From the NCBI RefSeq assembly GCF_949628215.1, contig NC_134276.1, positions 134,106,125 through 134,170,124 on the forward strand: a stretch of 64,000 nt of DNA. Direction: 5' to 3'. The position numbers were made by a program, and so were the translations under genes. Shown in pieces: positions 39,092-50,042 of the stretch. This stretch comes from Phalacrocorax aristotelis (lineage: Eukaryota; Chordata; Aves; Suliformes; Phalacrocoracidae). The first letter of the stretch is position 1. Every line of letters begins with the position of its first letter. Below the pieces are notes generated by a model. That model had not been told where the DNA came from and did no database searches. It was given only the letters and a program-made list of their open reading frames with translations.

Positions 39092-40267
39092 TTGGAATGG
39101 CCAAGTGAATCCTGTATATTTGACTGAAGATTGTTCTGCACACCACACACATTTGTATAATTTAAACCAAGTCTGGGATTTGTGCTATAATTTAAACTTG
39201 CAGTATAATTTAAACTAAATCTGTAGTTTATTTAAACCAAGTCTTGGACTTATTGTGCGTGTTGTACAGTAAGTTGGATGATTCACAAATGCACTGGATT
39301 TAGCACATACAAACCACAACTGGTTTGAGCAGGTCTGATGTTTCCTGAAACTTATACTATTTCTGTCCAATCATAGACAAATATGATAACCCTATGTTAA
39401 GTGGCTTAAGGCTCTAAAACATACTGAAATACTTCAGATAACTATAGATCCACTAAATGAATGAATGGAAAAATCAGTTGTACCTTGTAGATTAACTGTG
39501 CCAAATATGGATAATGTATTGTCACTGGAGTCTTAAAAAATAAGATTATCTGTTTTGCTTCATTTAGAATCTCAATGTAATAGTAATCATGAAGTCACTG
39601 TTATGCTCTTCATTATGTATGATCAAGACCTGTCTTTCTTGGAAGCCAAAGTAATATCCCTACATAAAGCCATGACCAGTACAATCTTACAAGGACAGAA
39701 ATAAATGCTACAAGTACCTAGTTATGGTGACAATTTTGAACAGGATTTAGAAATTTTGAATTGTACAGTGTGCACAGAGTACCTTTTGTATAAAGAATGA
39801 CAACAGTTCTTTAGCAGCTAGTTTCTCCTAAGTCATTAGCATATAGGATATGTCATGATAATGAACATCAATATTAATAATATTCTATAAAGCACCATTT
39901 ATATTTTCCATACCATATGCTATATTTAGGGCCCCTTGACTGCATCTGACATTTTTCGTTACTTGCAAGCTTTTCAGAGGTGTGGAAGTCTAATTCCTAT
40001 TAAAAGCACAGAGGACAGTGGAGGTCAAAGTTTCTCTTAGAAGCTGCTACCACTTACAGCTCCAGTAAGGGGACTGTGAGTTATAAGTGTGTAGGAAGAA
40101 TGAAATAACAACAAAGAATTAATATTCTTGCCAGAAAGAGGAAATCTGGTATATGATTCCTGTTTCTACCCATTTCCTTGTTTAGTGATCTCAAATCATG
40201 AGGAAAAATAAAACCAGGATATAGCTGAAACGCTGATTTTACATCCAAATAAATTTTAATGAGCAAA
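39092..40267. other. Intronic sequence, no gene seen
   Basis: AT-rich. A loosely repeated word 'taatttaaac' plus 'aagtctg' occurs four times between about 39158 and 39245, perhaps a decayed tandem duplication. Confidence 0.5.
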
Positions 40268-41079
40268 TCAAGACTGGAGAAATGACAGGAACCTCATGAA
40301 GTTCAACAAGGGGAAGTACAATGTCCTGCACCTGGGAAGGAACAACCCCATGCACCAATATATGCTGGAGGTCGCCTAGCTGGAAAGCAGCTTGGCAGAA
40401 AAAGACATGGGTAAAACAGGAGGTGGACACCAGGTTGAACAGGACCCAGCAATGTGCCCTGGCTGCAAAGGCGGCTAATGGTATCCCCGGCTGCATTAGA
40501 CAAGAGTATTGTCAGCAGGTTGAGGAAAGTGATCCTTCTCTTTTGTTCAGCACTGAGGAGGCCACACCTGGAGTTCTGTGTCCAATTCTGGGCTCTGCAG
40601 TACAAGCGAGATGTGGACATACTGGAGAGAGTCCAACAAAGGGCTACAAAGATGATTAAGGGACTGGAGCATCTCATATGAGAAAAGGCTGAGAGAGCTG
40701 GACATGTTTAGCCTAGAGAAGAGAAGTCTCGGGGATATAATCAAGGTATATAAGTATGTGAAGGGAGAGTGCAACGAGGACAGAGGGACAGAGCCAGGCT
40801 TTTTTCAGCGGTGCCTAGTGACAGGACAAGAGGCACTGGGCACAAACTGAAACACAGGAGGTTCCATCTGAATATGAGGAAACACTTTTCTACTGTGAGG
40901 GTAACCAGGCATAGGTTGCCCAGGGAGGTTGTAGAGTCTTCCTCCTTGGAGATATTCAAAAGCCATCCTGACATAGCCCTAGGCAACTGGCCTGAGGTGG
41001 CCCTGCTTGAACACAGGGTTTGGACCAGATAACCTCCAGAAGTCCCTTCCAACCTCAACTGTTCTCTGATTCCATGAAA
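40268..41079 (+). mobile_element. CR1 LINE 3' fragment, sense
   Basis: It begins at the end of the reverse-transcriptase region (equivalent to 'ctcatgaagttcaacaagggg') and runs through the ORF2 C-terminal domain, visible as [36 protein letters not shown] at about 40550-40675. It ends at the 3' UTR 'cagaagtcccttccaacctcaac' and a decayed 8-mer tail. The frame is broken several times, for example by a stop after LEHLI. It is of intermediate age. Confidence 0.92.
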
Positions 41080-41544
41080 TCAAACACAAGATGTAAACAA
41101 AATTTAAAATTTGAGAGCTTTATATATATTTTATGCGTTGCATTCTTTTTCTTTCCTTGGGTCATATTTTAAAAATCTGGTAAATTTAGGAGTCTGTAAC
41201 AAAGGAACAAATCCCTGGGTTTCCTCAAACATTGTCCTGTGAAATGCTGAGTATGTTCACATCTCTATTGACTATGTTTTCTTTTATACCTGATGAACTG
41301 AGGTTTCAGTAAAATGAAAAGGACCAATTATTTATTACAGTTGCTGGATTGTACAGTCTGCACAATCCAGAATAAAGGAAATCAAGACAACTACTTGATG
41401 TACTTTCCTACAGTTCTATATTTACCTTTTATTACTTTGCATTAAAGTCTTTTCACTGCTGCGTATGACTTCACTATCTCTGACACCAATTTAAGATCAA
41501 AACCCTACTTAATCTGTTTTTAGTGAGAAATCCTAGGTTGAATA
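41080..41544. other. Intronic sequence, no gene seen
   Basis: AT-rich spacer between two CR1 fragments. Confidence 0.5.
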
Positions 41545-41627
41545 AAGATGGTATTGGCAGTGATAGGTTAGCAGTTGGACTGGATGATCTTAAGGGGCTC
41601 TTTCAACCTTAACGATTCTATGATTCT
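41545..41627 (+). mobile_element. Very short CR1 tail fragment, sense
   Basis: Only the last ~80 bases of a CR1 are present: 'gttggactggatgatctta', then 'ctctttcaaccttaac', then GATTCTATGATTCTATG. The tail is well preserved, so this is an extreme 5' truncation and not an eroded long copy. Confidence 0.88.
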
Positions 41628-44291
41628 ATGCTGTTGTCGTTTTCTTTTGCTCTTCCTTTGTCTTTTAATCATTTAGATCTTGCTTCATGGTATGGTCTTC
41701 AAAAGAAACCTTGTTGCTTGTGATATACAATTTGTGTCAGCTGTGCTGCTGGTGGCAGAACACTGCATTCCTCTATGTTGCATCATGCTTCAGAATTCTG
41801 CTGAAAATTACTATGTTGTCAGTAAAATGAGAAAAATAAGCACTGTTTTTTATTTGCTGCTGAATGTTTTTACTTCCAGTGATTTGATGTCTTAAGAAAA
41901 TTAATTTTTACAAGCCTTTTACAATGCTCAAGTTCCTGAAAATGTTCAAGAGTTATTCAAGTCACTCTTTTAGGATCTTCTTGATGACAATAATTTGTTC
42001 TCCATACATATTTTAACAAATATGCACAACTCATTGGTTAGGGTCCTGATGTTCTCTATCATTGGATGAACAAATCTTTATTATTTTCTATTGTTATTAT
42101 TTTACTTTAGATGGGTGAACTAGGATCTGGATTCTGCTCACATAAATTCAAATGCTTTAACAAGATGTCTGAGTTGGTGACCTGCTTGCCTTGGTTAATC
42201 AACCTCTGAATGGCAATTCTACCCATCTCAAACCTAAGTCATACTTTAAAGAAGCCTTTTTCTTTCTGTTGATCCTAGATGGAGGCTAGGGAGGCTTGGC
42301 TGCCTTCAGTTATATCAACAGATCAAACACAGTGTTTTTTAATTTGTATGACAGTCCTGAAAACATATTCCCCCAATTCATAGTCTTATGGAAAATCCTA
42401 TTTTTCCCCTGTGTTTCTCACATTTTCAGGATCTTCTTCCTGTCAGAAAGCCATCCCTCCTCATTAATTCTGAACATGCAGCCAGTTCAGAAGTGAGTGA
42501 GCGCTAATGCTTCTTCTCCTCTGTCCTGCTCAGCTGACAGTCATTCAATGAACTGGAGAAATATGTAAAGAAACAGGATCCCAAGAAGCTTGATATGTTA
42601 AAAAAAAAAAAAAAAAGCACTCTGTCAATAAAACCTTGAATCACCTTGAATCTTCTCCTACTCTTGATGTTAATTTATTGTAGCTTCCAACAATTACCAC
42701 TAGACAGACTGGGGAAAAGGTTTCTTTCTTGGGAATGAGGTATGAGTAGTACTGCAGTGAGCCAAATGCTGCTGTTCGGGTTCTGAGATTCATGAAAAAG
42801 TTAAATCAGCTTTGGCAGATCTGAATTCAGAGACATGGCCAGCAGCAGGCTACAGGGAAAACACTATTTTTGCCTCTATTATTTTCTCTCTTCTGGGTTC
42901 TTTTTCCCGTTCTTAACTGATGTTAATGTTCAGAAAACTAGCAAGCAAAACTTTTAGTCCTATCCTTTGACTCACAATTATCTTAGACAATGCACAGATT
43001 TTGATGGAGTGGTTTTCTATCCCTCCACCCCCATCCACCAGCATATTAAAAGGCAAGAGAAACTGAAGGCCTGTTCCACCTGGAACACAGATGGGGTTGG
43101 TGGAATAATTAATTCTGTGTTGCTGTTCATCTTGCTGTGTCCATAATGTGGCTAAAGAACAATAATAGCAATCTCTTATGTGGAAAGGTGATAAAACTGG
43201 CTAAAAAAAGACACTGAATTTGCATCAAGGAGTTACTTTTACAGTCCTTCCAGTACCCAGAAACATTTACTCAGTATTTTCAAGGTTTTTTTCAAAACTG
43301 TGAATAGTAAAAACCTTTCTAAAGCTGCGATTCACTTGCTAAGCTTTTCAGGTTAAGAAAAGTCACATGAATCAGTGAAAATCACAGGTCAGAAGTACTT
43401 TAATCAGAGAACATCAGTCTTCATGCTAATCAACCTATTTACACAGCATCAATGCAAGACTAATTTGAACAGAAACCCAGTATATAGATCTTTCTACTGT
43501 CAACTGACATTTTCTGCTCATGTTGTCTCTAGTAATTTCCTTTTTGCTCTACAGTTCTAAGTAAAGACACTTCTTCAGTCTGTAGTGATTCCACAGCAAT
43601 CTTTTGAATTACTTCTCTATTACTGCATAAGTAAAGGGAAAGATGAACCAGTCACAAACTTATGTGCAAGTCTTGCTTTCCATGTGCTCTTGTTAATGCA
43701 CTAGGCAGAGCCCAAGCTTTTCACAACAAGAAGGAAGAATCAGAACCCACACAGGATGTCAACAGAAAAGCATGAAAGGGTGTGTGGCAGCTACAGAAAT
43801 GGTGTAGCAGAATGCAGGCTGCCTTTGCATGCCTGAGACCTGCAGGAAGTATTCAGCTTCAGCTGACACTGTGTGGTGCAAGTAGCAGCTGCTTGTTGCA
43901 GAGAGGCACTGACAACTGTCAGGACAGTTGCAGGTTGGATTTTGTGGACTCAGCATTCTACATTGTGTCCATAAACCATTCTACATTGTGCCCATAAACC
44001 AGGCAAGGACTTTCATTCAGTCTTAGCCAAGTATGTGCCTCCTCTCAGCACACAATAACATGCTGCCTGTAAAGGTAAGGTAAAGGTAAAGGCTGCCTGC
44101 CTGTAAGGCAAGGTAAAAGCTATGCAGAGTTGGTCTATAAAGGTACGTAAATGAACAATTTGATCCTATCAGCTAAAAGTCTGTAGGGCACCTGGGTTTG
44201 GAATTTGGTATTTGGAGCATAATTAAACACTTGCTGGTGTGAGCCGCCTTATGTACCAGTCAAAGGTCTGCCCCCACGGGAAGGGTAAGGG
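41628..44291. other. Intronic sequence, no gene seen
   Basis: AT-rich, with only short simple repeats: A17 at about 42600-42616, a 10-bp repeat of 'accttgaatc' near 42634-42652, and the 23-bp tandem duplication listed separately. Loose GGTAAA/GGTAAG repeats lie at 44070-44115. Confidence 0.5.
43954..43999. repeat. Tandem duplication of a 23-bp unit
   Basis: Two adjacent 23-bp copies (43954-43976 and 43977-43999) differ by one base, gtgTcc against gtgCcc. It is a recent slippage-type duplication. Confidence 0.95.
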
Positions 44292-45289
44292 GAGGCTTGT
44301 TTCACAGAGCCACAGGACCACAGAATGGTAGGGGTTGGAAGGGACCTCTGGAGATCATCTCGTCCAAACCCCCTGCTTGAGCACCTAGAGCACAGTGCAC
44401 AGGACCACATCCCGGGGGGGCTTGAATATTTCCATAGACGGAGACCCCACAACCTCTCTGGGCAGCCTGTTCCACTGCTCTGTCACCCTAACAGTAAAAA
44501 AGTTTTTTCTCATATTTAAGTGGAACTTCCTATGTTCCAACTTGTGCCCATTGCCCCTTGTCCTATCATTGGGCACCACTGAAAAGAGTCTGGCCCCATC
44601 CTCTTGACACACACCCTTCAGATATTTATAGGCATTGATAAGATACCCCCTCAGTCTTCTCTTCTCCAGGTTGAACAAACCCAGGGCTCTCAGCCTTTCC
44701 TCATAAGAGAGATGCTCCAATCCCCTGACCATCTTGGTAGCTCTCCACTGGACTTGCTCAAGTAGTTCCCTGTCCTGCTTGAACTGGGGAGCCCAAAACT
44801 GGATGCAGTACTCCAGATATGACCTCACTAGGGCAGAGTAGAGGGGGAGGATAGCCTCCCTCAACCTGCTGGCCACACTCCTTTTTATGCTGCCCAGGAT
44901 ACTGTTGGCCTTCTTGGCCATGAGGGCACAGTGCTGGTTAAGGGTCAGCTTGCTGTCCATTAGCAATCCCAGGTCCTTCTCCACAGAGCTGCTTTCCAGT
45001 AGGTCAGCCCCCAACCTGTACTGGTGCATGGGGTTGTTCCTGCCTAGGTGCAGGACCTGACACTGGCTTTTGTTGGATTTCATGAGATTCCCCTTGGCCT
45101 AGCTTTCCAGCCTGTCAAGGTCTTGTTGGATGGCAGCACAGCCTTCTAGTGTATCAGCCACTCTTCCCAGCTTGGTATCGCCAGCGAACTTGCTGAGGTT
45201 ACACTCTGTCCCTTCATCCAGGTCATTGATACGTTGAAAAGGACTGGACCCAGTACAGACCCCTGGGGAACACCACTAGTTACAGGCCT
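44292..45289 (-). mobile_element. CR1 LINE 3' end, antisense (left arm of an inverted repeat)
   Basis: The minus strand reads from the reverse-transcriptase motif region ('ggcctgtaactagtgg') to a 3' tail at the left edge whose 8-mer units have decayed. A 232-codon frame (45083-44385) is open and identical in every residue to the one at 61556-62254. The catalytic motif reads FAGD in place of FADD (45177-45188). A TAG stop replaces a tryptophan codon (45101-45099), and a short deletion shifts the frame near 45228-45235. The element is dead. Its right edge abuts the retroviral remnant. Both its 5' junction and its 3' tail differ from the right-arm copy, although the middle is identical. Confidence 0.95.
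44331..45282 (-). repeat. Left arm of a 952-bp inverted repeat
   Basis: Position x on this arm pairs with position 106639-x on the right arm (61357-62308). No gap is needed over the whole length and I found no substitution on reading both. The first mismatches outside are 44330/62309 on one side and 45283/61356 on the other. The spacer between the arms is about 16.1 kb. Confidence 0.93.
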
Positions 45290-46097
45290 TCTTTGCATGC
45301 TATTATGGGGATGTCTGGAGTGCCAGCCGTAAGGGGTCCAGACCTTGATTCCTGGCAGAGTAAGGCTTGTTTGCGTGAAGTGCCATCCTAAGGGCTTGTT
45401 TGCATGTAGTGCCAGCCATATGGGGGGGGGTGTGTGTTTGTGTGGTGTGTGTGATTTGAGTGTTTTGTGTTGATCAATCCATTAAGGGGGTTATTCTGTT
45501 GTAATATGGAATCTGGGCAACTATCAGAGGGAGGAGTTTAAAAAAAAAATATTTGGGGTGTTTATTGAAACAGTGGAGGGATGTGGGGGGATGGCTTCCT
45601 TAAAAGGAAGGAGTTACTCGAGTATTGTAATCATTGGTGGCTGATGTATACTTTGATAAAATCAAGAGAAACGGCCTAAGAATGGAACTTTGAAACATAA
45701 TACTATATTACAGTTAATGTAGTTTTGTACAAGAGAAGGAAAATGGGATGAGATACCATAAGTGGATTTGTTTTTCACGTTGCAGAATGGTTGGAAAAGT
45801 AGAAAAGAATGTGGGTTGATTACTAAGTATGCAAATGTTTTGGCTTTAGAACAAATTTGGGACAAATTCCTAAATGATGTTGTTCTGCATGTAGTATTGG
45901 TTAAAGGTGTAAAAATACAAGGAGCTGGTGGAAGAGGAAGATGATGTAGGATTATTAGTGGCTCTGGGACAGGGAAGTCTATGGGGAGGTAATGATCAGG
46001 GTGGAAACAGGGAAGTCGGAGAAGTGGATAATAGGGATGTGAACAGTGCTGCTGAAAGTGGAGAATTTTAGTGCAGTAGCAGGAAGAACTGGGGGGG
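45290..46097 (+). pseudogene. ERV leader and start of gag, decayed
   Basis: This stretch lies between the antisense CR1 and the first recognisable capsid sequence. Its first 130 bases contain a direct repeat of a ~29-bp unit ('ggcttgtttgc...agtgcca', 45364-45420) and a looser upstream copy, then a G/T-rich run at 45421-45460. From about 45560 the translation looks like a degraded gag N-terminus, with stops in all frames. No 5' LTR precedes it: the place where one would be expected is occupied by CR1. Confidence 0.5.
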
Positions 46098-46760
46098 GTG
46101 GGGGGCAGTGCAACAAGCATCCTTAAGGGATCTGTGGGTCCAACAGGAGAACTGGTGGGGGTTAAAGTACCCTCCTCAGTAGCAGACTTAAGGGCTCGGA
46201 AAGAGATGGCTGGAACATATAGGAAAGACCTGGAAAAGGTGGTGGAGGTATTGAAAACTGTTGTGGAGACTCATGATCCAGAGTGGAAGGATATACAGGT
46301 GGTATTGAATATATTTACATATGAGGAGTGGAGGGCAGTTGTGGTTAAGGCTAGGGAAGAAGCAGAGAGGGTTCATGCTCAGGATGCACACGCAGGAAGA
46401 CTGGAGGATCATTTTTCCCACCACCAATCTGAACTGGGACCCTAACAGTCAGGCACAAAGGTTATTTTTAACTGCATATCAGGGGTTGATATTGTTCAGT
46501 GTAAGGAATGCAATTCCAAAACAAAAAAAACACTTGTCAAAATTGTATCAGGTGATACAAGGGAAAGATGAAACTCTGTCAGCTTTCTTTGAACAGCTAT
46601 GAGATGTGGCTAGGAAATGGATGGATTTGGATCTGGAGAGACTTTGTGGGGCAGTTGAATCCTGATATTTGGAGAAAACTGCAAAAGCTAGAAGCAGCAC
46701 AGGCAAGAGCTACGCATAAGTTTAAAAGTGGTGTGGAAGGTGTATATTAATGAGGAGGAG
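46098..46760 (+). pseudogene. gag: ERV gag (capsid region), frameshifted
   Basis: Three overlapping frames (46098-46445, 46321-46602, 46568-46750) together read as a retroviral capsid of the gammaretrovirus-like (class I) type. They include a proline- and tryptophan-containing segment at about 46420-46450. They also include a conserved C-terminal block in which a run like ...SKLYQVIQGKDE... precedes a serine-alanine-phenylalanine motif, near 46535-46600. At least two frameshifts and several stops separate them. In an intact virus this protein forms the core shell. Here nothing can be made. Identification to class I is by motif order only. Confidence 0.7.
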
Positions 46761-47160
46761 GAGAAGAAGCTACAGGAAAAGGAGCAAGTTAAGAAGGAGA
46801 ATCACAAGCCTCAATTGCTGGCTGCACCAGTAGCGGAAGGCAACCAAAATAGTAAAAGGTGAAATGATGGGTATAGGTTAGATCACCCTCCTATGGGAAA
46901 AAGTATGAGGACTCACTCCACTTTAGACCTGGGGAGAGTAAACCTTTGAATAAGCATCAGTGCGTGTTTTTTTTTGTTTTGTGGTTTTTTCTGTGTGTGT
47001 GTAAATAAAAGGGGCAGTGGGAACGCACCAAGAAAACAGGAAAATCCCAAGGTGGAAGAGGTGCTTACTTTGGGTCAAGATTCAGATTGATGGGGACCAG
47101 GGGATGAACTAAAAGTCTCCCAGCAGAACCCCTGGTTACCTTGAAGTTGGGGAATCATAG
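46761..47160 (+). pseudogene. ERV gag C-terminus / nucleocapsid remnant
   Basis: Lysine- and glutamate-rich sequence follows the capsid. A degenerate Cys-rich finger may remain near 46965-47015, interrupted by a T-rich and GT-rich low-complexity expansion. I cannot confirm the zinc-knuckle spacing. Confidence 0.4.
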
Positions 47161-47560
47161 ATTATTTTTTTTAAATAGGTACAGGAGTGGCATGTTCAGT
47201 GTTAAATACCTGTACAGGTAAACTGAGTAAACAAAATGTATCTATTGTTGGGGCCACAGGGAAAAAGGAGGTAAAGCCTTTCTTCCAACCAATTAAGTGC
47301 AGAATTGGAAATGGAGTTTTTACACACAGATTTTTATACATTCCTGAAAACCCAGTGCCCTTGATGGGAAGAGATTTATTGGGCAAATTAGATGTGCAGA
47401 TAACTTTTAAGAATGGAGAAGTGCAGTTACTAATACCTGAATCAAAAGCTGTGGAAGTGAGAATTTTTATGTTACAGAACGCACAAAGACAAGAGGAGGA
47501 AAATCCTGCAGAAGTAGAGGATGCAGTAACACCCTTGGTATGGGCTGATGGAATCCCAGG
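47161..47560 (+). pseudogene. pro: ERV protease, active-site Asp lost
   Basis: The frame from 47187 reads as an aspartic retropepsin. It has a flap-like segment, then the LMGRDLLGKL motif (the conserved G-R-D/N near the C-terminus) at about 47362-47391. Where the catalytic Asp-Thr/Ser-Gly triad should stand, just before ACSVLNT (about 47176-47190), the codons read Gly-Thr-Gly, so the catalytic Asp has been replaced. A stop lies directly upstream. The fold order and the continuous junction with reverse transcriptase match class I ERVs, in which protease is part of pol. Confidence 0.75.
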
Positions 47561-48645
47561 TTGGTCTAAACTGGCAGAACCAGTAAAAGTTGTCTTAAAA
47601 CCTGGAACTAAGCCGGTAAGGCAAAAACAGTACCCTATCAAGTAGGAGGCTAGGAAGGGGTCGGAAGGATTAATAATCAGTTTTTGTATTATGGATTATT
47701 AATAGAGTGTGAATCAGAATATAACGCTCTGATATTGCCAGTAAAAATGAAATGGCAAGGAATACAGATTAGTTCAAGACTTAAGAGCTGTGAATCAAAT
47801 TGTTCAAGATATTCACCCAGCAGTGGCTAATATCTAATATGGCTAATACCTTGCTGACAACCTTGAAGGTAAAGCGTAAGTGGTTTACTGTGCTTGATCT
47901 CAAGGATGCCTTCTTCTGCACACCTCTAGACAAAGATAGCCAGGCGATATTTGCTTTTGAATGGGAAAGCCCTACCACTGGGCGCAAAGCACAGTTTACC
48001 TGGACAGTGCTACCTCAAGGGTTTAAGAGTAGTGCCACAATATTTGTCAACCAGCTAGCAAAGGAGCTGGATTATTGAAGAAGGAAAACCCAGAGGAACA
48101 ACACTGCAATATGTAGATTACGTTTTGTTGGCTGCAGAGACTCGGAAAGAATGTCTACAAATGGCTATAAGCCTGTTTAATTTCTTAGGACAAGAAAGAT
48201 ATCTGTATCAAAGAGCAAAGCTCAGGTGGGAAAAGAGACTGTGATTTATTTAGGTTTTGAGATTTCACAAGGACAATGGAGACTGGGAGCTGACAGAAAA
48301 GAAGCGATCTGCCAAACTCCAGAACCAAGAACTGTACAAGGGCTGCGGGTGTTTCTGGGTATGGCTGAGTGGTGCAGGCTGTGGATCCTCAGTTATGGAC
48401 TATTGGTAAAGCCCCTTTATGAAACCTTGAAGGGGTCAACAGAGAACCACCGGCTATCGACCCCTGAATGCCAAGTACCCTTTAAGGACTTAAAAAGGGC
48501 TTTGATGTCAACATCTGCATTGAGACTGCCTGGTTTGTCTAAACTTTTTGAGCTATTTGCACATGAAAGACAACATCTTGCCTTGGGTGTGCTGACTCAA
48601 AAGACTGGGAACCTGGAGAAGAGCTGTGGGGTATTTCTCTAAACA
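47561..48645 (+). pseudogene. pol: ERV reverse transcriptase, catalytic motif mutated
   Basis: The start of the polymerase domain continues the protease frame to a stop at 47645. After a broken stretch, 47800-48078 carries the first catalytic block (FTVLDLKDAFF) and the LPQGFKSS block. The catalytic box after it reads Tyr-Val-Asp-Tyr (48110-48121) instead of Tyr-Val-Asp-Asp. The thumb and connection follow at 48226-48642 (YLGFEISQGQWRLG and RVFLGMAEWCRLWI). Frameshifts and stops lie at about 47646, 48079 and 48190. It is thus multiply inactivated. Motif sequence indicates a class I lineage. Confidence 0.88.
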
Positions 48646-49191
48646 AATTGGATAATGAGAGTAAAGGATGGCCAGGATGTTTGCACACCGTAGCCGCAAC
48701 TGTTCTGCTAATCCAAGATGCTAGAAAATTAACAATAGGACAAAGAATCACAGTGTATGGTCTGCTTATGGTGGCTTCTGTCTTAGAGCAAAAGGGGGCG
48801 ACATTGGTTGTCTCTCAAATATCAAATTATCTTGTTGGAATGGGATGACGTGGAATTTAAAATCACCACAGCGATCAACCCAGCAATGTTTTTTAATTCA
48901 GAAATAAGGGACTTGGAACCCTTGCACCATGATTGTCTGCAAACCATTGCATATGTATATTGCAGTAGGCAGGATTTAAGAGATGAACCGTTAACTATTC
49001 CGGATTTGGAGCTGTTTACAGATGGTAGCAGCTTCATAAGAGATGGGAAATGGATGCCGGATATGCAGTGTTACAGCTACACAGATAATAGAGGCTGGGG
49101 CCCTACCTATCAATATATCGGCCCAGAAGGTGGAACTAGTGGCATTAAGACAAGCCTTGAAGGTGGCTGAAGGGAAAAGGGTAAATGTATG
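48646..49191 (+). pseudogene. ERV RNase H, N-terminal part
   Basis: The connection domain leads to the first RNase H aspartate motif (ELFTDGSSF, about 49009-49035). A one-step frameshift near 49043 moves the reading to a second frame that continues [24 protein letters not shown] to 49187. There an antisense LTR interrupts the gene. The second half resumes at 50043. Confidence 0.82.
49188..49191. repeat. Target-site duplication TATG (left copy) of LTR B
   Basis: TATG at 49188-49191 is repeated at 50043-50046, immediately outside the TGT...ACA termini of the inserted LTR. Removing the LTR and one copy would bring the two RNase H halves back into the same frame. Confidence 0.85.
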
Positions 49192-50042
49192 TGTCACCGA
49201 AATTGGGAGTGAACCTCGTAACACCAACGTAGTGTTAAAAGGCAGGCATTCTTTGTTTGCAGCGCCTGGATGCACAGGGGATCACTCCTAAAGTGCATAC
49301 CGTCAGATCTCTTTGTGCCAGTTAAGTACATGCTTCATATACATATTCATTAGCTTTCTGATAAAAGCGATACATATTCAGACGTTATTTGCGCATGCCT
49401 ATTGGTGTCTCCGGGTGGTCGTCAGGGGTCTCTGGATGAAGGACATACCCTTCCTCCCTGTGTCTGCTAGTTAACCCTTGTGTTCACGCAAACTCAGTTC
49501 TGAGACTACGTATGTACTGCCCTTGAGGGGTGGTCTGTTCTGGTTTAGTGTCTGCTCTGCAGTTTCTTATCTTTATGGCTCTGTACCTCTGCTTTTCTTA
49601 AGGCCAAATGTCATCGTGACTTTGTTTAGGTACTTCAAATCTTGAGGCCTCTGTGACTCCCTAAAACAACAAGGTTTTGTCATCGTGCAGGCTGTTCTTG
49701 TTTCGGCTACCTCCGGCTAAGTTTCGGCTCCAGGTCCCAGCCTTAGTTGAACTACACTAGATTGTATTAGTAACTCCCAACCATTTATACCCTGAATCAT
49801 TGCTACCTAAAAGCGAGGCTTTAATTTAATCCTTAAAACAGAGGTTTGGACCCTGAGCACTAGGAGTGAGGGTTTTGGGATCTAAAAATTAGGCTTTGAG
49901 TCTGATAGGTGAGGGGTTCTGACAGAAACACATTATCTATTGCATTAATGATTAAAGAATACACTGATTGTCCCCAGACTTGATGTTCAGTTGGATGATA
50001 GAGCAGCACCCATGTTTGGTTAACTTCATCACCCTGGTTACA
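49192..50042 (-). mobile_element. Solo LTR inserted antisense in ERV RNase H (copy B)
   Basis: The 851-bp element is bounded by TGTCACC on the left and GGTTACA on the right, near-perfect inverted termini, with a 4-bp duplication TATG outside. On the minus strand the promoter-proximal and R/U5 regions align with copies A and C and with the sense LTR at 50779-51035. Shared words include AGAATGCCTGC, the ACTACGTTGGTGTTA stretch and the terminal CCAATTTCGGTGACA. The polyadenylation hexamer has mutated (AACAAA). It is younger than the ERV it sits in, by insertion order. Confidence 0.9.

Noticed and set aside
43954-43999. Possible CRISPR-like or regulatory repeat
   Set aside because: Only two adjacent 23-bp copies with no spacers, in vertebrate DNA. 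It is a simple slippage duplication.
44385-45083. 232-codon frame as a possible host gene present twice
   Set aside because: It is the C-terminal domain of CR1 ORF2, ending in the CR1 3' tail. The duplication is of the transposon, not of a gene.
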